64,000 nt of DNA from Unio delphinus (lineage: Eukaryota; Mollusca; Bivalvia; Unionida; Unionidae). The position numbers and the translations under genes are program-made. Every line of letters starts with the position of its first letter. Position 1 is the first letter of the stretch. The DNA lies in contig JAQISU010000180.1 of assembly GCA_029339505.1 (NCBI GenBank), positions 1-64,000 of the forward strand, read 5' to 3'. Below, piece after piece: positions 14,159 to 26,360 of the stretch. The notes below the pieces were generated by a model. The model was not told where the DNA came from and made no database searches. It saw only the letters and a list, made by a program, of their open reading frames with translations.

Positions 14159-17100
14159 ATATTATACATACATGTACTAACAATGTCATTGGGGGCCTTA
14201 CTATATACATATCCACCTATTTGGGTACATTCACAAATATATAGAGGGTATTTGCTTGAAACAAGTGAATAATGGATATATTTCATAGAGTGGGTGAAAA
14301 ACTCTAGTCTTTTCATAAGCAACTATTATATTTTTGTTATGATCAAGCATATTGTCTAACAACTTTTATAACACACTAAAGTAGCATATTTCTTAACGCA
14401 TCCCCTCAATGTCAGCAGTTTAAAATGCTCCTTCCCCATGCAAGGTAAATAAGCTGATAAATACAAAACAAAGAAAAAAGAAACATGTTTATCATTGGTT
14501 GGATTTTAACCGCAGTCATTAAGTTTTCCAGATGGCCATCTTTACCTTTACATTACGCAAACATCATGAAACATTGGATTTCTTATATATAATATCTAAT
14601 GATGGCTGGTGAATAGTTTTTTCCCTCACTCTATCACAGATAATTCACTTGTAAAATTCAGTAATTCACTGCCTAGCATACAATAAATATATACATTATT
14701 TAATTATGTATATTTACTGACAAATATCTTACTCCCCTTTACAAAGTTCCTTATTCATTTGTGGTAACCAAGTATGCTATGTTTTCTAAAGACTCTGTAT
14801 AGTGTTATAAACCTGTAGATTATCCTTCATGTTACTTTAAAAGTTTTCTGTCTCAACAAAGATCCACAAAGAATCAGTATATTTATTTTTTCACAATGAA
14901 TCAGTATATTTATTTTTTCAAACCTGTTTTATTGAAACTGTTACATTAACCATTTAGATACAGTTACACTTTAAATGCATCGTAAAATGGTTTGGATAAT
15001 TTGATTTTCATGTTCTGAAACTGAAAACAGTCATTTATAATAAATGTCCCCTTGTGTTAATGGTAAATACTCCCGGCATTTAAAATTATATTTTAACCTT
15101 TATATATTTTAAATGTTATTTTTTTTCTGAGATTTTCCATCAGTTGACTAAATACAATGTTATTTCTCATTTATAAAATCTTTCTCAAAACCATTTGTTT
15201 CCTAATGTCTCAAATTTGTGTTCAGTTCAATGTTGGGTTTATATTATGGTTGTTATTCAAACAAGACAACGCTGTGTATCTTTTCCCTTTTTGTTTACAT
15301 AACCATATGTAAAGCTTTCTATCATCAATAACAAATATCTTCTTGTTTTTCAATGCATATAACATAACAGTGTTGGTACAGTTCAGTTTGTACCTTTGAA
15401 ATAATTTATCAACTTCTTTTTCATGGGAGATATATCATTTTCATTGGAAATCATTTTCTCTGGTGCTAATGGGTAACCCATGAAATAGTCATAAAATTGT
15501 AATTTAATCACCAAAAACACTTAAAACTATCATAGTCAACTTATGTTTTAAATTGATTTTTTCCCATCATGCCATGCAACGACTCCATGTTTGTATGTAA
15601 TTTGATTGCTAATTACACATCTTACTCCAGTCACAATCATCAGGAACAGGCAGTTTTACACCTAATATATCTTTAACCTTATATCTTGTGATAATCATGG
15701 AAAACTTTGAATAACCTAACTTTATGAACTCGTTGCATATTAATATAGAGATTGTATGTACCCATATGCAATCAGCCTCAATATGAAAATGCTATGTCTA
15801 ATTATTATTCAAAGATTTACTTGTCTAATGAATTTCCAGATAAACCGAAGAATTAAAATGAAATTAAAAAACGTGGCATATGATGGTATAAGGATACGCT
15901 GCTTAATTGGGATAACTTATTATTTTATGCTAAGATTTACATTCCATTTGGTGTCATTTTCCTCCAGTCAAAGTACATAAGTGGGTCCTGATCTTAGATT
16001 AAAGGCTTGTAAATGGTTATCTTGAATTCATCACCTCTAATTTGTGATCTAATTAAATTAAATCAAACAATTTTGACAATAAGTAGATCATCAGACCTGG
16101 ATCCAATTGTTTACCCAATACTATTAATAATTCTTTATAATCATCAGACCCAGATCCAATTGTCTACCCAATAATACTATTACCAGTTCTTTATAACCAT
16201 CAGACCTGGATCAAATTGTTTACACAATACTATTAATAATTCTTTATTTACAGAGGGAACTGATTTAGATGAAAATAATTTTACCTCGAGGTCCTCTAAA
16301 AAAGTGAAGCAATATACATCATACAAAAAGTTAATAGAAATTACTATTTAGTTCAACATGTCTTGAGTAAAAAAAAAATGACTTAAATATCATCTCTTTT
16401 AAATACTAATATTTTTGCACTTTTACGGCCTGTGAAATCTTTTTCCACAGAAATATACCGGAGTATTGGAAACATTTTAAAATTGTTAAATTCTTGACTC
16501 TGATGGAAGAAGGTTTCATATGTGATGTTGATCTTAAATGGTATTAAGTGCCGAGTAATAGTTCAATAGCTCCTGTAGGTACTCTGGAGTAGCTCCATTT
16601 AGACATTATGCACAAGGTATGTCAGATGAAAATCAATCTTTTCATATGTTTTAAGCCATTTCAGTAATGTAAAAAAGGCTTTTAGTTTAAACATTTAATT
16701 TTATAACTGTGTAGTTCAAGATTATAAGTTCTGTAATACAGATAGTAAAGGATTAGAATGAAAACCAATGGTTCGTTTTTCTCCTTTTGACATACAAACA
16801 TTATAAATATATGTGAATATATAGCAGATGAAATTGAGTTATGACAATAATTTTAAATTGTTGAAGTCATAGTGAAAATTCTCTTAGCTTAATTATCAGC
16901 ATTTAGGCATGATATATAGAGCACAAAGATGAACAATGAGGAAGTTGATAAAAGATGAGAAGAAATAAAAAAGAAGTTACAAGCAGAAACTTAATTAAAA
17001 TGTGTATGGCATTGTGTATGAAATTGCAAAAATAAGGAGGAAAGAAAGGGGAAGAAATTAAGAAAGTTACAAAAGAGGCAGATATAAAGTGAACTGTACT

Positions 17101-17526
17101 GCTTAATAGAGTGACTTACATAACTGACATTGTATGTAGATGTTCAGAATGAAAGGTAGATACACAAAAACACATTATTTTGTATAAAGTTTTCCTGGAT
17201 TAAAAAAAAAATAATACAAACCCTATACTCATAAGATTTTTATGTAAATGTTATTACATACTATGTTTCAACAATGCAATAAAAAAAGAACACACATTAA
17301 AAGTAAGATTTGTTTATTCAGTATATTTCATCCACAACCAAACGTGAACTTTATTGCCAGATGAGCTAAAAATGTAAAAGGTGAGGATGTACTATATAAA
17401 TATCTGTTCAAGGTGCACAAAAGACAACTGATGACTGACAATGCACAACCACACCAAAAGATCACTCTTAAGGAAGCAATCAGATATTGTGAATTCATTT
17501 AACTTTGTGGTTTAGTGAAAGATTTA
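14159..17526. other. AT-rich, CpG-poor DNA without recognised genes
   Basis: I see no supported coding region. It contains a 28-bp direct duplication around 14870-14925 ('atcagtatatttattttttc' twice) and three tandem copies of a unit of about 55 bp at 16086-16253 ('atcagacctggatccaattg' type). Short ORFs here, such as 15756-15980, have no recognisable features. It may be intron or 3' flank of the minus-strand gene whose exons lie to the right. Confidence 0.5.
16086..16253. repeat. Three tandem copies of a unit of about 55 bp
   Basis: Copies start near 16086, 16140 and 16197. Each begins with 'atcagacctggatc' or a close variant and ends in 'ttctttata' or 'ttctttattta'. Copies differ by several substitutions and one 3-bp indel. 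Confidence 0.85.
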
Positions 17527-17632
17527 ATTTTCATGGATACTTAATTTTGTGTACTGTGTAAAGTCATGGATACTGAATTTTGTGTACTGAGTAAATTCAC
17601 AGACATATAATTTATGTGTACTAGGTAAGGGA
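17527..17632. repeat. Three tandem copies of a unit of about 34 bp
   Basis: 'tcatggatacttaattttgt' followed by 'gtactgtgtaaag' is repeated twice with changes ('tcatggatactgaattttgt', then the weaker 'tcacagacatataatttatg'). It is an old, short minisatellite with no coding potential. Confidence 0.75.
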
Positions 17633-18199
17633 TCCCATAGTTTTTGCAAAATAAATAGCCATAAGCTGCACACAGAGTTAAAACACGCAAATTAAAACAA
17701 AATGGTGTGTCTGAGAATGCAAATGTGTATTTGTCATTAGTGAATAGGACTTATTTTACATAGGAAAATACAGTATATAAGCCACAAAACATTTACCAAA
17801 TTTGGTGATCCTAGCATAAACCATGCTAGAGGTAAGAGGCTCATGTGGGTTTGAGATCACTCACATGACTAACAAAATAATTAGGGTACAAAGTTAATGT
17901 AGGAGAACTTTTGATTCACATTTTGTAACTAGAGGAAGGAGTGATACAATTAAAAAACAAGGTTTCAATAGTTTTTTGTGAGGTACACAAGGGTTTAAAT
18001 GATATAGTGACTCTCATAGCCCAATGTATATAGGTGTGCACTTTTGTCACAGTTAATATTAAGCATAAGAGGGTCATTACCACTGAAACATGCCTCAAAA
18101 TTCTGGAGGTTCTACAAATAAATGACAATTCAAAAAGTAAACAAGAGCCTCTTGGATGAACTGATGCTATACTGGCCAAAAATAATTTTCAGGACATCA

Positions 18200-18690
18200 A
18201 CATAAGAGCATTTTTTCATTTTAACCAATAAGTGTTGAAACCATTGCTGATATTCTTGAGCAATAACAAGATTTTCAAATTAGTTACTGTGACAGCCATA
18301 CTGGGCTTAAAATTATTACCATTTTCATTTTGGACCAACTAGACATCATCTGAAGTCTTTTGGTGAAAACCCATGTCAACAAGACCATCCTTTCAGTAGG
18401 AGTACCAAGATGGATGTCATATCAGCCATATTGGATATAAGATTGGCACCATTTTCATTTAGAACCAGCAAGATATTGTAAGAAGTCTTTTAGTGAAAAC
18501 CACATGTTGATATGACTATCCATTTAAGAGAAGCAGCAATAAATAGATTTTCAAGATGGTCTCTGTGTCAAGTTTTATGTAAATCATCCAAGTAGTTTAG
18601 AACGAGTAACAAAAATAAATTTGTGCTCACAGACGGATGATGGACAACTGGCCAACCCACAAAATCATGTTTTATGACCAGTGAGGCTAA
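18200..18690. repeat. Diverged tandem repeat block A ('gccatattgg' family)
   Basis: Monomers of about 130-150 bp recur with the ordered landmarks 'caagatgg', 'gccatattgg' or 'gccatactgg', 'caccattttcattt', 'gaccaactaga' and 'agtcttttggtgaaaaccc'. The block ends in a tail with 'agtagtttag' and 'acagacggatgatgg'. The same family forms block B at 20.4 kb. Monomers are strongly diverged from each other. The arrangement of modules plus tail suggests a dispersed non-autonomous element rather than a simple satellite. Confidence 0.75.
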
Positions 18691-19059
18691 AAATCAGAGG
18701 CCTTCTAAAAATCATGGAGCAAATATACATGTACATAATCATAAACAAGATCAATTAATCAACTACATATAATACTGTCATTCAACCCCACCCAACACAG
18801 AGTCTAAATCTTTGTCCAAGTGCCAAAAACCAAGAGTCAACTTTATTGGAATACACTAAATACAAACTCTGCTAAAAATTCATTTGCATATGTACATAGG
18901 ATCAATATATTGCAAATATAGTAGATATTAGTTGGTCGGAATAATATTTCCTAGTGAAGCTGGATAGCAAAAGTTTTCATAATGAACCTTCAACACCCAC
19001 AACCAAGGTTTTTCCCCTCTCAGAAATGGAAAGGTGGAATGGACGGAGAAAGGAATATT

Positions 19060-19410
19060 GTTAGAGCCAGATGTTTGTATCCTGATTTGACTGACATGGT
19101 TTTGAATGGTTTTGCACCGGTCGAATGATCCAAGAAAAAGCAATAATTTTGTCAGTTGTAATGGGATATGATGACTTTACCGCAAGTAACGGATGGTTGC
19201 ATAAATTTCAAGTCTGACACAATATTAAGTGTTCTGTCCTTAGTGGAGAATCAGTTAATGTTAAGAATGAATTTGTCGAAGATTGGAACAAGATTGAATG
19301 ATATATGCAAGAGATATGACAGCAAGGATATTTTTAATTGTGACAAAACATATTTTTTTTAGACTTGCCAACAAGGTCGCGGGTACGAAAAAGGGGATTA
19401 ATGAAAATGC
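19060..19410 (+). pseudogene. Decayed pogo/Tigger-like (CENP-B-type) transposase fragment
   Basis: Frames must be changed to follow it, so it is broken. In order it shows 'DDFTASNGWLHKF' (about 19171-19209), typical of the second helix-turn-helix (CENP-B/Tc5-type) DNA-binding domain. Next comes 'VLSGESVNVKNEFVEDW' in another frame, then 'DICKRYDSKDIFNCDKT' (to about 19347), which corresponds to the family motif around the first catalytic aspartate (usually 'NADETGLFF'). The Asp is kept but the following Glu is Lys. After an in-frame stop, 'LANKVAGTKKG' continues in a third frame. The first DNA-binding helix-turn-helix and the rest of the DDE domain are not recognisable. It is a dead transposon remnant, probably in an intron or the 3' flank of the minus-strand gene. 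Family assignment rests on motif recognition only. Confidence 0.6.
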
Positions 19411-20439
19411 TATTCACATTTGTCATCCCCCTCTAGAAAGGCCACCCTCATTATAAAGCCACTTTCCTGCTGCAATAGGGGTGGCCTTAAAACAGTGGGA
19501 CTACTGTATATATGTACTTGTATGTTTTAATGATCCAATTTTACAAAATGTGTATAATGGAGTCTCCTGCACATGTAAATTCTGATTTCTGCCAATACTG
19601 AATTGCAAGTCCACTTGACACATTTTATTCCAGTGTGAAAAAATAGCAAAGTCATGCACTCTGTATCTACCTACATAAAGAAAATGGTCACGAGTTCAGT
19701 GTTATGTTTTCCATATGAAAAACGCGTTTGTCAGGGACTGACATTCTACTGGCCAAAAAGAATTTCCAGGAATTCAAGTTAAGAACCTTTCAAACTAATT
19801 CTACAGTTTTGTACTTTGCATAGGGTTAGAATTTTAAAGAAAAATAATTTCTGGGATTTCATCACTGGTTATACTGGCAATATAATAAAGACTTTGTATA
19901 TCTTAGGTGTTGGGAGAAGAACTTTCAATTCCCTTTATTTTGATGTATGATTGATGGGTGTACTTTTAGGTTCTAGAGTATACAGCTTGGGCTAACTTAA
20001 GATGTGCTTGAATAAAAAAACTGCTAGCTCTGCATGGTCATTTTCACTTCCTGGACTTCAGAGGTAAATTGTAGAAAAATGATCCGATAACTTTTTTTTA
20101 CTTTTCAGATGTTTTGTAATTTGTTCATTGCACTTTCAGAAGCTGCTATTGCCTACTTCAGCAAAATTCGTTTTCCCTATTTTAATAACTTTTAAAGTTA
20201 GTGTACTTTTGATTAATTCTGGTTAATTTTTCAAGCACATGGGAGCATACATTTTGTTATACCATGTGCTTAGATCATGTACAATTTCCACAAGTGCAGT
20301 ATCCAAAGAAATATTAGCCACATTACATCAAAGTAGCATTGAGATATGCCAACATTATCTCCACTGTGCATGTTACAAATACAAACAACTTCACCTCACC
20401 TACGTCACTATCTGAAAAGTACATACTAACTGGTGAGCA

Positions 20440-20960
20440 CCCCCTTGGTGAAATAACAATATTGATATGACTAGACATCTGGAAGTAGCAACAAGATACT
20501 CAAGATGACCATTATGGTGGCCATATTGGAAGTCAGATCAGCTAACTTGACATGGTAAAGAAGTTGTTCAGTGAAAACCCAATGCCAATATGACCCTTCA
20601 TTCAGGAGAAGTAGTGATAACAAGATTTTCAAGATGGTAACTGAAGCAGCCATATAAGATATCTCAGCAGCATTTTCATTCAGGCCCAACTAGATATTTC
20701 AAGAAGTCATTTAGTATAAAAAACAAACATGCCAAGATGACCATCCGTTCAGGATCAGCGACAAGATTTCAAGATAGCCACTACGGTGGCCTTATTGGAT
20801 GTGCAAGTGACACCATTTTAATTTAGGACCAACTTGTATGTGGGATGAAGGTGTAAAGGATAAAGTTTCAAGGCAATCCTGAAGTAGTTTAGGAGGCAGA
20901 GCTATAACAAGATTGTGCCAATGAATGGACTGATGACATACCATCCCATAAGTATATGGA
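20440..20960. repeat. Diverged tandem repeat block B ('gccatattgg' family)
   Basis: About three monomers with the same ordered landmarks as block A: 'caagatgaccattatggtgg', 'ccatattgg', 'gcattttcattcagg', 'caactagatat', 'agtgaaaaccc'. They are followed by the same kind of tail ('ctgaagtagtttagg', 'aatgaatggactgatgac'). Two copies of one family within 2.3 kb in the same orientation suggest repeated insertion or a duplication. Confidence 0.75.
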
Positions 20961-21189
20961 GAAACAGTGGAGATCCATATTTTATATAGCGATCTGTGCT
21001 AAGGGCAAGTACAAGGTACACTGGAACCCAAGGTCAATTATGTCTGGTTTTCAAAGTCATTTACAAAAGTATAGACATAAAAGTTTTCATATCTGCACCA
21101 TAACTGGATTTATATGTACCCAAAATTAACAGAAATGTATCAAAAACTGCAGGACAAATAACATGCACAAAAATCAGTCATTGTAAGAA

Positions 21190-21800
21190 GAAAATGTGCG
21201 ATAATTTAACAACAAATATTGCAGGAGAGTAGTAATTTGGTGAAATGTGCATCTTCAAATTATCATTCATGGAAATGAACTGAAAACTTTGACAATAGTT
21301 GTATTCACAAGATTTAATCATGCAATACATCAAGCTGCAAGTAAAGATAGTAATCCAGGCAACTATTGCTGGAATAAAGTAATTTGTTGACATGTGCATC
21401 TTCAGATGATGACAATAATATGTATCAAGTTTCACAGTGATCCATCAGAAACTAGACTATTTGTATTTACAAGATTAATACATACACTGTATTGAGATAA
21501 AGTAATAAAAATGGCACTAACTGAAGAGCCAATATTTTTGTTTATGTGCACATGCTGAGTTGATGACTACAACATTTACCAAGTTTCATAGCAATCAACT
21601 GAAAAATGTAAGATAATTGTGATTACAAGACTTTGTCATACATGGAATTCAGTTGAAAGTAAGAATGAGAACTCTAATAAAAATTGCATCACAAAATAAT
21701 TTATCTATATGATCATCATTAAGTGATGCCTATAATATTTACCAAATTTCATGGCAATTCATTCAAAACCAACTAGCTGAATTAATATGTGTGTGCCAGA
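21190..21800. repeat. Diverged tandem repeat block C, about four monomers
   Basis: Monomers of about 150-165 bp share 'accaagtttcatagcaatc' (variants 'atcaagtttcacagtgatcc' and 'accaaatttcatggcaattc'), then a 'gattacaagactttgtcat' type segment. The block ends with 'ccagatggatggatgg', like the tails of blocks A and B. Sequence content differs from A and B but the architecture (monomers, then a 'gatgg' tail) is the same. It lies just downstream of the minus-strand stop codon at 21839. Confidence 0.7.
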
Positions 21801-21838
21801 TGGATGGATGGAAGCTTGGATGGACTAACATGAGTGTT

Positions 21839-21993
21839 TCAAGAAGGGGTACTTAAAGTACACCAATTTTCTATAGTTGTTGCTTGGTTTTTTTCTTGCT
21901 GAAGCCTCTTCATGTTCATTAGTTTTATTCGGACTTTGTTGTAAGGTGCTTTGATTTTGCTTTCAAGTATCCATTGTTCCACTGCTGTTTTAC
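21839..21993 (-). CDS. Terminal coding exon of an unrecognised minus-strand gene
   Basis: A strong acceptor (pyrimidine tract then 'ctctctttcag', AG at 21995-21994 read on the minus strand) is followed by one open frame of 50 codons and a stop. The exon starts with two bases that complete a codon begun in the upstream exon at 23379 (G + GT = Gly). The other two frames have early stops. The product reads 'KTAVEQWILESKIKAP', then 'YNKVRIKLMNMKRLQQEK', then a short polar tail. It looks like the basic second half of a small helical domain begun in the previous exon. I do not recognise the family with certainty. No clear AATAAA was seen on this strand before the repeat block that follows. Transcript support is lacking. 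Confidence 0.55.
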
Positions 21994-21999
21994 CTGAAA

Positions 22000-23378
22000 G
22001 AGAGACCAGAGACTAATACTGCATCCCAATGCAATGAACTAGACAACAATCTTGCAGGTGTTGGGCCTGTTTTGCAGTGCTTTTACTGAGCTTGTACTCC
22101 AAACAGCGTATATACTTTGATATTTCTCTATCTCTCTGATTTATTTGGATTCATATTTAATCAGTTTTCTTTGCAGTCTGCATGCATGAATACTAAATTC
22201 TAAATGTTGCGTTAATAAATTACATAGGAAGAAGAATATTATTTATATTCCATTATCATTTACGAACAACTTTATTTTAAACCTGTGAAGACCAGTCGAT
22301 TAGCAACAAAACTCTTGATACCAATATTCTTTAACTTATATAATTCTGATAATTTCTTTGAAACAACTTTATGAAAAAGCATGTTTCTGTTCAGTGTTAG
22401 CAAATATATCGATACTCCATTGCTCATTCACAAAACATGTAGATTTCACACAATCAAATTTGCCTTATTACCAATAAATGCAAGGATGAAAAAATGAACT
22501 ACATAGTATCATTATAAAACAGTTATATGAACAGATATTATGTACATGAACATGTAGATTCACAGCACAACATTTTATATTCAGGCATTAGCAATTTTTC
22601 AAACATTGCATCGATCAATGCATCCTTTGAAAATGAAACAAATGAGCTGCAGCAAAATAATAACAAAAAACCTGATGACCACTTTACATATGCATATACT
22701 ATATGACTAGATACAACCCCCAAAGTTTAGTAACTTTAGCTGTGAGTTATTGTGCAGAAACAGTTTTCCTTCTTTCACCTTGGCCTTTGCATGTTTCAAC
22801 AACTATTAAAGTTATTGTGCAAAAGCCTAACAGCCTTGTGGCAGCAGTATACATATTGCTTAAAAAATTTAAATCTAAAATACCCCTATCTGTATAAAAC
22901 ATGAGATAATAACAGACCATGTCCATGGTAGATACCTTTGTGTTGATTTTATCCCACAAAGGCACATTTTACCCTAGTTTGCATTACTGGGAGAAGGGCA
23001 AACAAGGAGCTTCAATAACTATGCCTCAACACTTTAAACATCAAATCAGCATAATTGAAAAAGAGTTAAATTGGTCCAAATGATCTAATCCAGCAAATAC
23101 AAGATCCTTCTTACATCATTTGCATCTCTTTTCCTGAACAAAACTGAAGTAGAAAAAAAAAAAAACAAGGTCCAGATGACTGTACATAGACAACTATACA
23201 CCTCAATACATGACTATTTCTGAATTTGCACTAAAAGCAACCTGTTCACAGACATAGCTGTTGGGGGCACTGCTGTAATTCCGCATTACGGAGTATTCAG
23301 TACCAAGAGGAAAAAAAAAGTACAAAAAATGTATGCAAGGTTGTACTGAACAAAATGTATACTATGTAAGAGCAGTAC
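22000..23378 (-). other. Putative intron between the two 3' exons
   Basis: Bounded by donor 'CCAG|GTACTG' at 23378 and the acceptor ending 21994 (minus strand). It contains AT-rich sequence without recognisable coding potential in either strand; the ORFs at 22538-22965 are short, overlap on opposite strands and lack splice context. An A-run lies at about 23152-23165. Confidence 0.4.
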
Positions 23379-23471
23379 CTGGAAGGCTGCAGCCATAAGC
23401 AATATTAATCCAGTCAATGAATGAATCTTTTAAAACTTTCGTCATTTGGGCGTCCCAGTGAAACCTTTGAT
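23379..23471 (-). CDS. Internal coding exon (93 bp) of the same minus-strand gene
   Basis: Acceptor 'gttattacag' and donor 'CCAG|GTACTG' enclose exactly 93 bp. Two of the three frames contain stops. The open frame reads 'QRFHWDAQMTKVLKDS', then 'FIDWINIAYGCSLP', with two bases of a split codon at the start and one G left at the end. That G joins the GT of the exon at 21993, giving a continuous frame across the splice. The joined peptide looks like a compact helical DNA- or protein-binding module: aromatic-rich first helix, 'LKDSFIDWI' amphipathic helix, then a basic 'NKVRIKLMNMKR' segment. The exon upstream must end after the first base of a codon. The next exon I can see (26361) ends in phase 0, so at least one exon between them is unseen, or they belong to different transcripts. 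Confidence 0.6.
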
Positions 23472-23638
23472 CTGTAATAACAATTGAATATTTAAATATA
23501 TTTCTTGCCTGCATACATGTAGCTGGTAAAGTTGTTACACAATGGTAGAGGATAAATCTTCATGAAACAAAATTAATTGCTACCCTTCTTCATCATTTGT
23601 TAGTCTTTTAATGCAGGTTCACTAGAAGCATAAAAACT

Positions 23639-23692
23639 AAGGCAATTGTGAATCCCTATGCTTTTTATAGCATATGGATTCACAATTGCCTT
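23639..23692. repeat. Near-perfect inverted repeat, 23-bp arms, 8-bp loop
   Basis: Left arm 23639-23661 ('aaggcaattgtgaatcc...') and right arm 23670-23692 ('...ggattcacaattgcctt') are reverse complements with one mismatch, separated by 'tttttata'. A further 'tttatagcatat' follows at about 23707. It could be a foldback element remnant, a small hairpin in an RNA, or a replication-slippage product. It lies within the presumed intron of the minus-strand gene. Confidence 0.8.
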
Positions 23693-24166
23693 GTTGTTGT
23701 TTTTTTTTATAGCATATTCCATTACCCACCCCATACTCACCCTCACCAGCAGTGACCCAGACATTAAAATGCAGTATCTGTCACATACATGACATGTCTT
23801 TTCCTATGATCAGATATATTCACTTTGGTCAAATGTCATTAAAAAATGTCATTATATGCAATTGCTGTATTTTTACCTGTCTCCCTCCCTTAGAGGGAGG
23901 TAGGAATGACACGCCTCTTGCTCAAAGTCATCCACACATGGGCAAGATAATTAATAAATTGTGTGGATTTCCAATCAGCCATTAGGATGAAGGTGCAGTA
24001 ACAGATGGATTGACAGACAGACAGACAGAGGAAGGATAATAATATGTCTATATTTTTTAATATATAAAAAGCATGGGAATAATAATTGGTATTTCCCTTA
24101 ATGGGAAATGGGGATACTGAGCTTTAGTTGTTGGGAGACCCCTGAGATTTTAAGATCTATCATTAA

Positions 24167-24352
24167 AATCAATATAGCCATATCCTCTTTAAGTTGAAAA
24201 TAGCTTTCAGAAATCACGATGATCTACATACAACCAGCAATATCCCACATTATTTGGCAGGTGAAGTCTGGAGGAATGTTGACAAAATATCCAAAGAGTG
24301 TGTCACTACCACCCAAAAAATGAAGTCCAATGTGGCATCAAAGCAAAGATGA
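24167..24352 (+). other. Coding-like 62-codon stretch of unknown origin
   Basis: One frame stays open from 24167 to a stop at 24350-24352 and reads with coding-like composition, for example 'NIPHYLAGEVWRNVDKI' and 'TTTQKMKSNVASKQR'. No initiator precedes it and there is no clear splice acceptor. A further coding-like piece in another phase follows at about 24455-24597. I read it as a remnant of a transposon- or retrocopy-derived ORF. I do not recognise the family. Confidence 0.25.
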
Positions 24353-26170
24353 GAACAGTAAAGATCAGCAATATCATTGATGTTTAGTAACCACCAACCT
24401 CAATTAGTCACAAAATTACTAAAAAAAAGGAAAGTGTGTATCTAAATGGGAGATATAGCTAATGATAATGAAATTAAAGGAGACACAAGCAGCAATGAGA
24501 AAAATGTGAAGCAAGAGCGTGATGATATTACCTTGGACAATATTTGGAGGCAGTGGACCATAGGTACAAGGACAATAAAAAAGGCAACTGTGCTATAACA
24601 TCCCTTACAGGCACCAAATATCAGGTGACATGGTGTTCATTCCCAGCTAATATTAAAGGGTGAATAATGTAGATAATATAGATGCATGTAATTCATATTT
24701 CTTCTAAATAAGAAATTAATAATAATGGGCTTCAGTTAGGCAGAAAAAATACCTAAACCAAACAAAGCATGTTGAATCAGTTTTCAAACTTGTAAATTTT
24801 ACTGGGAGAAATTATTAAAGTACTTCTAGTTAAATTTGCATCAAGACTGAGGGCTAATATGATAATTCACAAATCTTTTCTTATTTTCATACACCATCAC
24901 TAACATTGTGGGTTTCTATTTATTGAAATGTTATGTCTGGTGTAAGGGAGATAACTGAATGATATGCATAAGGTGTGTACTTTCCTCCAATATATTATTC
25001 ATGTAATACACATGAATTCAAGAACACATGTATTAACTTCAATGCAATTAAATTATCCAAAAATGTATTACTGATAAAGTGAGAACCTAAAATCCAGGAT
25101 TATATATATATAGTCGAGACCTCAAGAATGATTATGTAACTAACTAGAGAATCGCATTTTTAATTTCAAGACACAAAAGTTTACAAATAAAGACAAGTAG
25201 AGTAGGACAATTAAAATCAAAATAGGAAGGAATACCATATCTTTAGCAAACTACCTAAAATACTTATACCAGAATATTCTTTATGATACAAGTGAACTAT
25301 CTACACATGGACCAGAAGTGTCCTCTATCCTGGTCTATAACATGCTTTACAAGAACAAAAAAGTTGTATTTTATCCATGATTTTTCATCTTTTGCGCATA
25401 AAATAGTCAATATTTGGCTAAAATTAACTATATTAACTTTACATAACTTTTTTGGGTCTGTATGCTAATATTTTTGGAGCTGACTACACAGTCACAAAGC
25501 CATCAGTCTATATATGTTATACATATAGTTACAAAAGCCCCATTCCAAAGCTAATGTGTGTTATTTTCTACATTTTCTATGTAAAAGTCTGTCAATATTA
25601 GACCAAAACATCTCAATATCCATTGTTTAACCAAATGACACTATGACAGTATAGAAATGGTGGCTATGTATACTCGTAACTATGGATACACTGTGAAGCT
25701 GGTATTATCTTTTAGGTATCACGGTACCAATTGTTTTTCCATAGACCTCAATGCTAATATCTGGAGAGATAAATATATTTTCTATCCTAATTTAGCGTGC
25801 ATCTCACACACTGTTATAGAGAACAATGTTAGATTGTCAATTTGACGATGACAAAACCAGGTACTCCATTGCATTTAAGAGAGATAACTCTGCTGGAACT
25901 AGACAGGGGTATGAGTTATCTAGTCACAACATACATATTTTCAGTCATGTGTATTACATTTTCGAAAAATCATAAAAAATACAAAATTTGATCTATTTAG
26001 GAATTAGCATAAATTCACATGTTGCCAAGTGGCTAAACTTTTTTTAAGCCTAACAGAAAGTACAACTCTTACATAATCCACCAATCATAGCTAGTGTTGT
26101 TTTTTCTGATTGCAATGTTCCCTACACCTTAAGCTCCACCCACATGGACTTGCGCAATTGGTACCGTTAT

Positions 26171-26255
26171 ACCATAAACTGCCACACTGCAGACATCATA
26201 GTGATATAACTGAAAATATTTAAAAGCTATGTTAAAAATCTAAATACCACATACA
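26171..26255 (+). repeat. 5'-truncated SINE, 3' end of the same family as at 49.8 kb
   Basis: 'ataccataaactgccacact' followed by 'catcatagtgatataactga' and 'gctatgttaaaaatctaa' matches, over about 80 bp, the 3' part of the full element ending at 50123 ('tataaactgccatactgcac', 'gctacgttaaaaatcctaa'). The tRNA-like head is missing, as is usual for incomplete reverse transcription. Confidence 0.6.
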
Positions 26256-26360
26256 CAAACACACATGCTTAATGAATTTTTGTTTCCATATAAACGAAAG
26301 GACTTTGTTCATAACTGAAAAAAATCTATGATTTAAAGATAGCTGGGGTTTTCTTTATAC

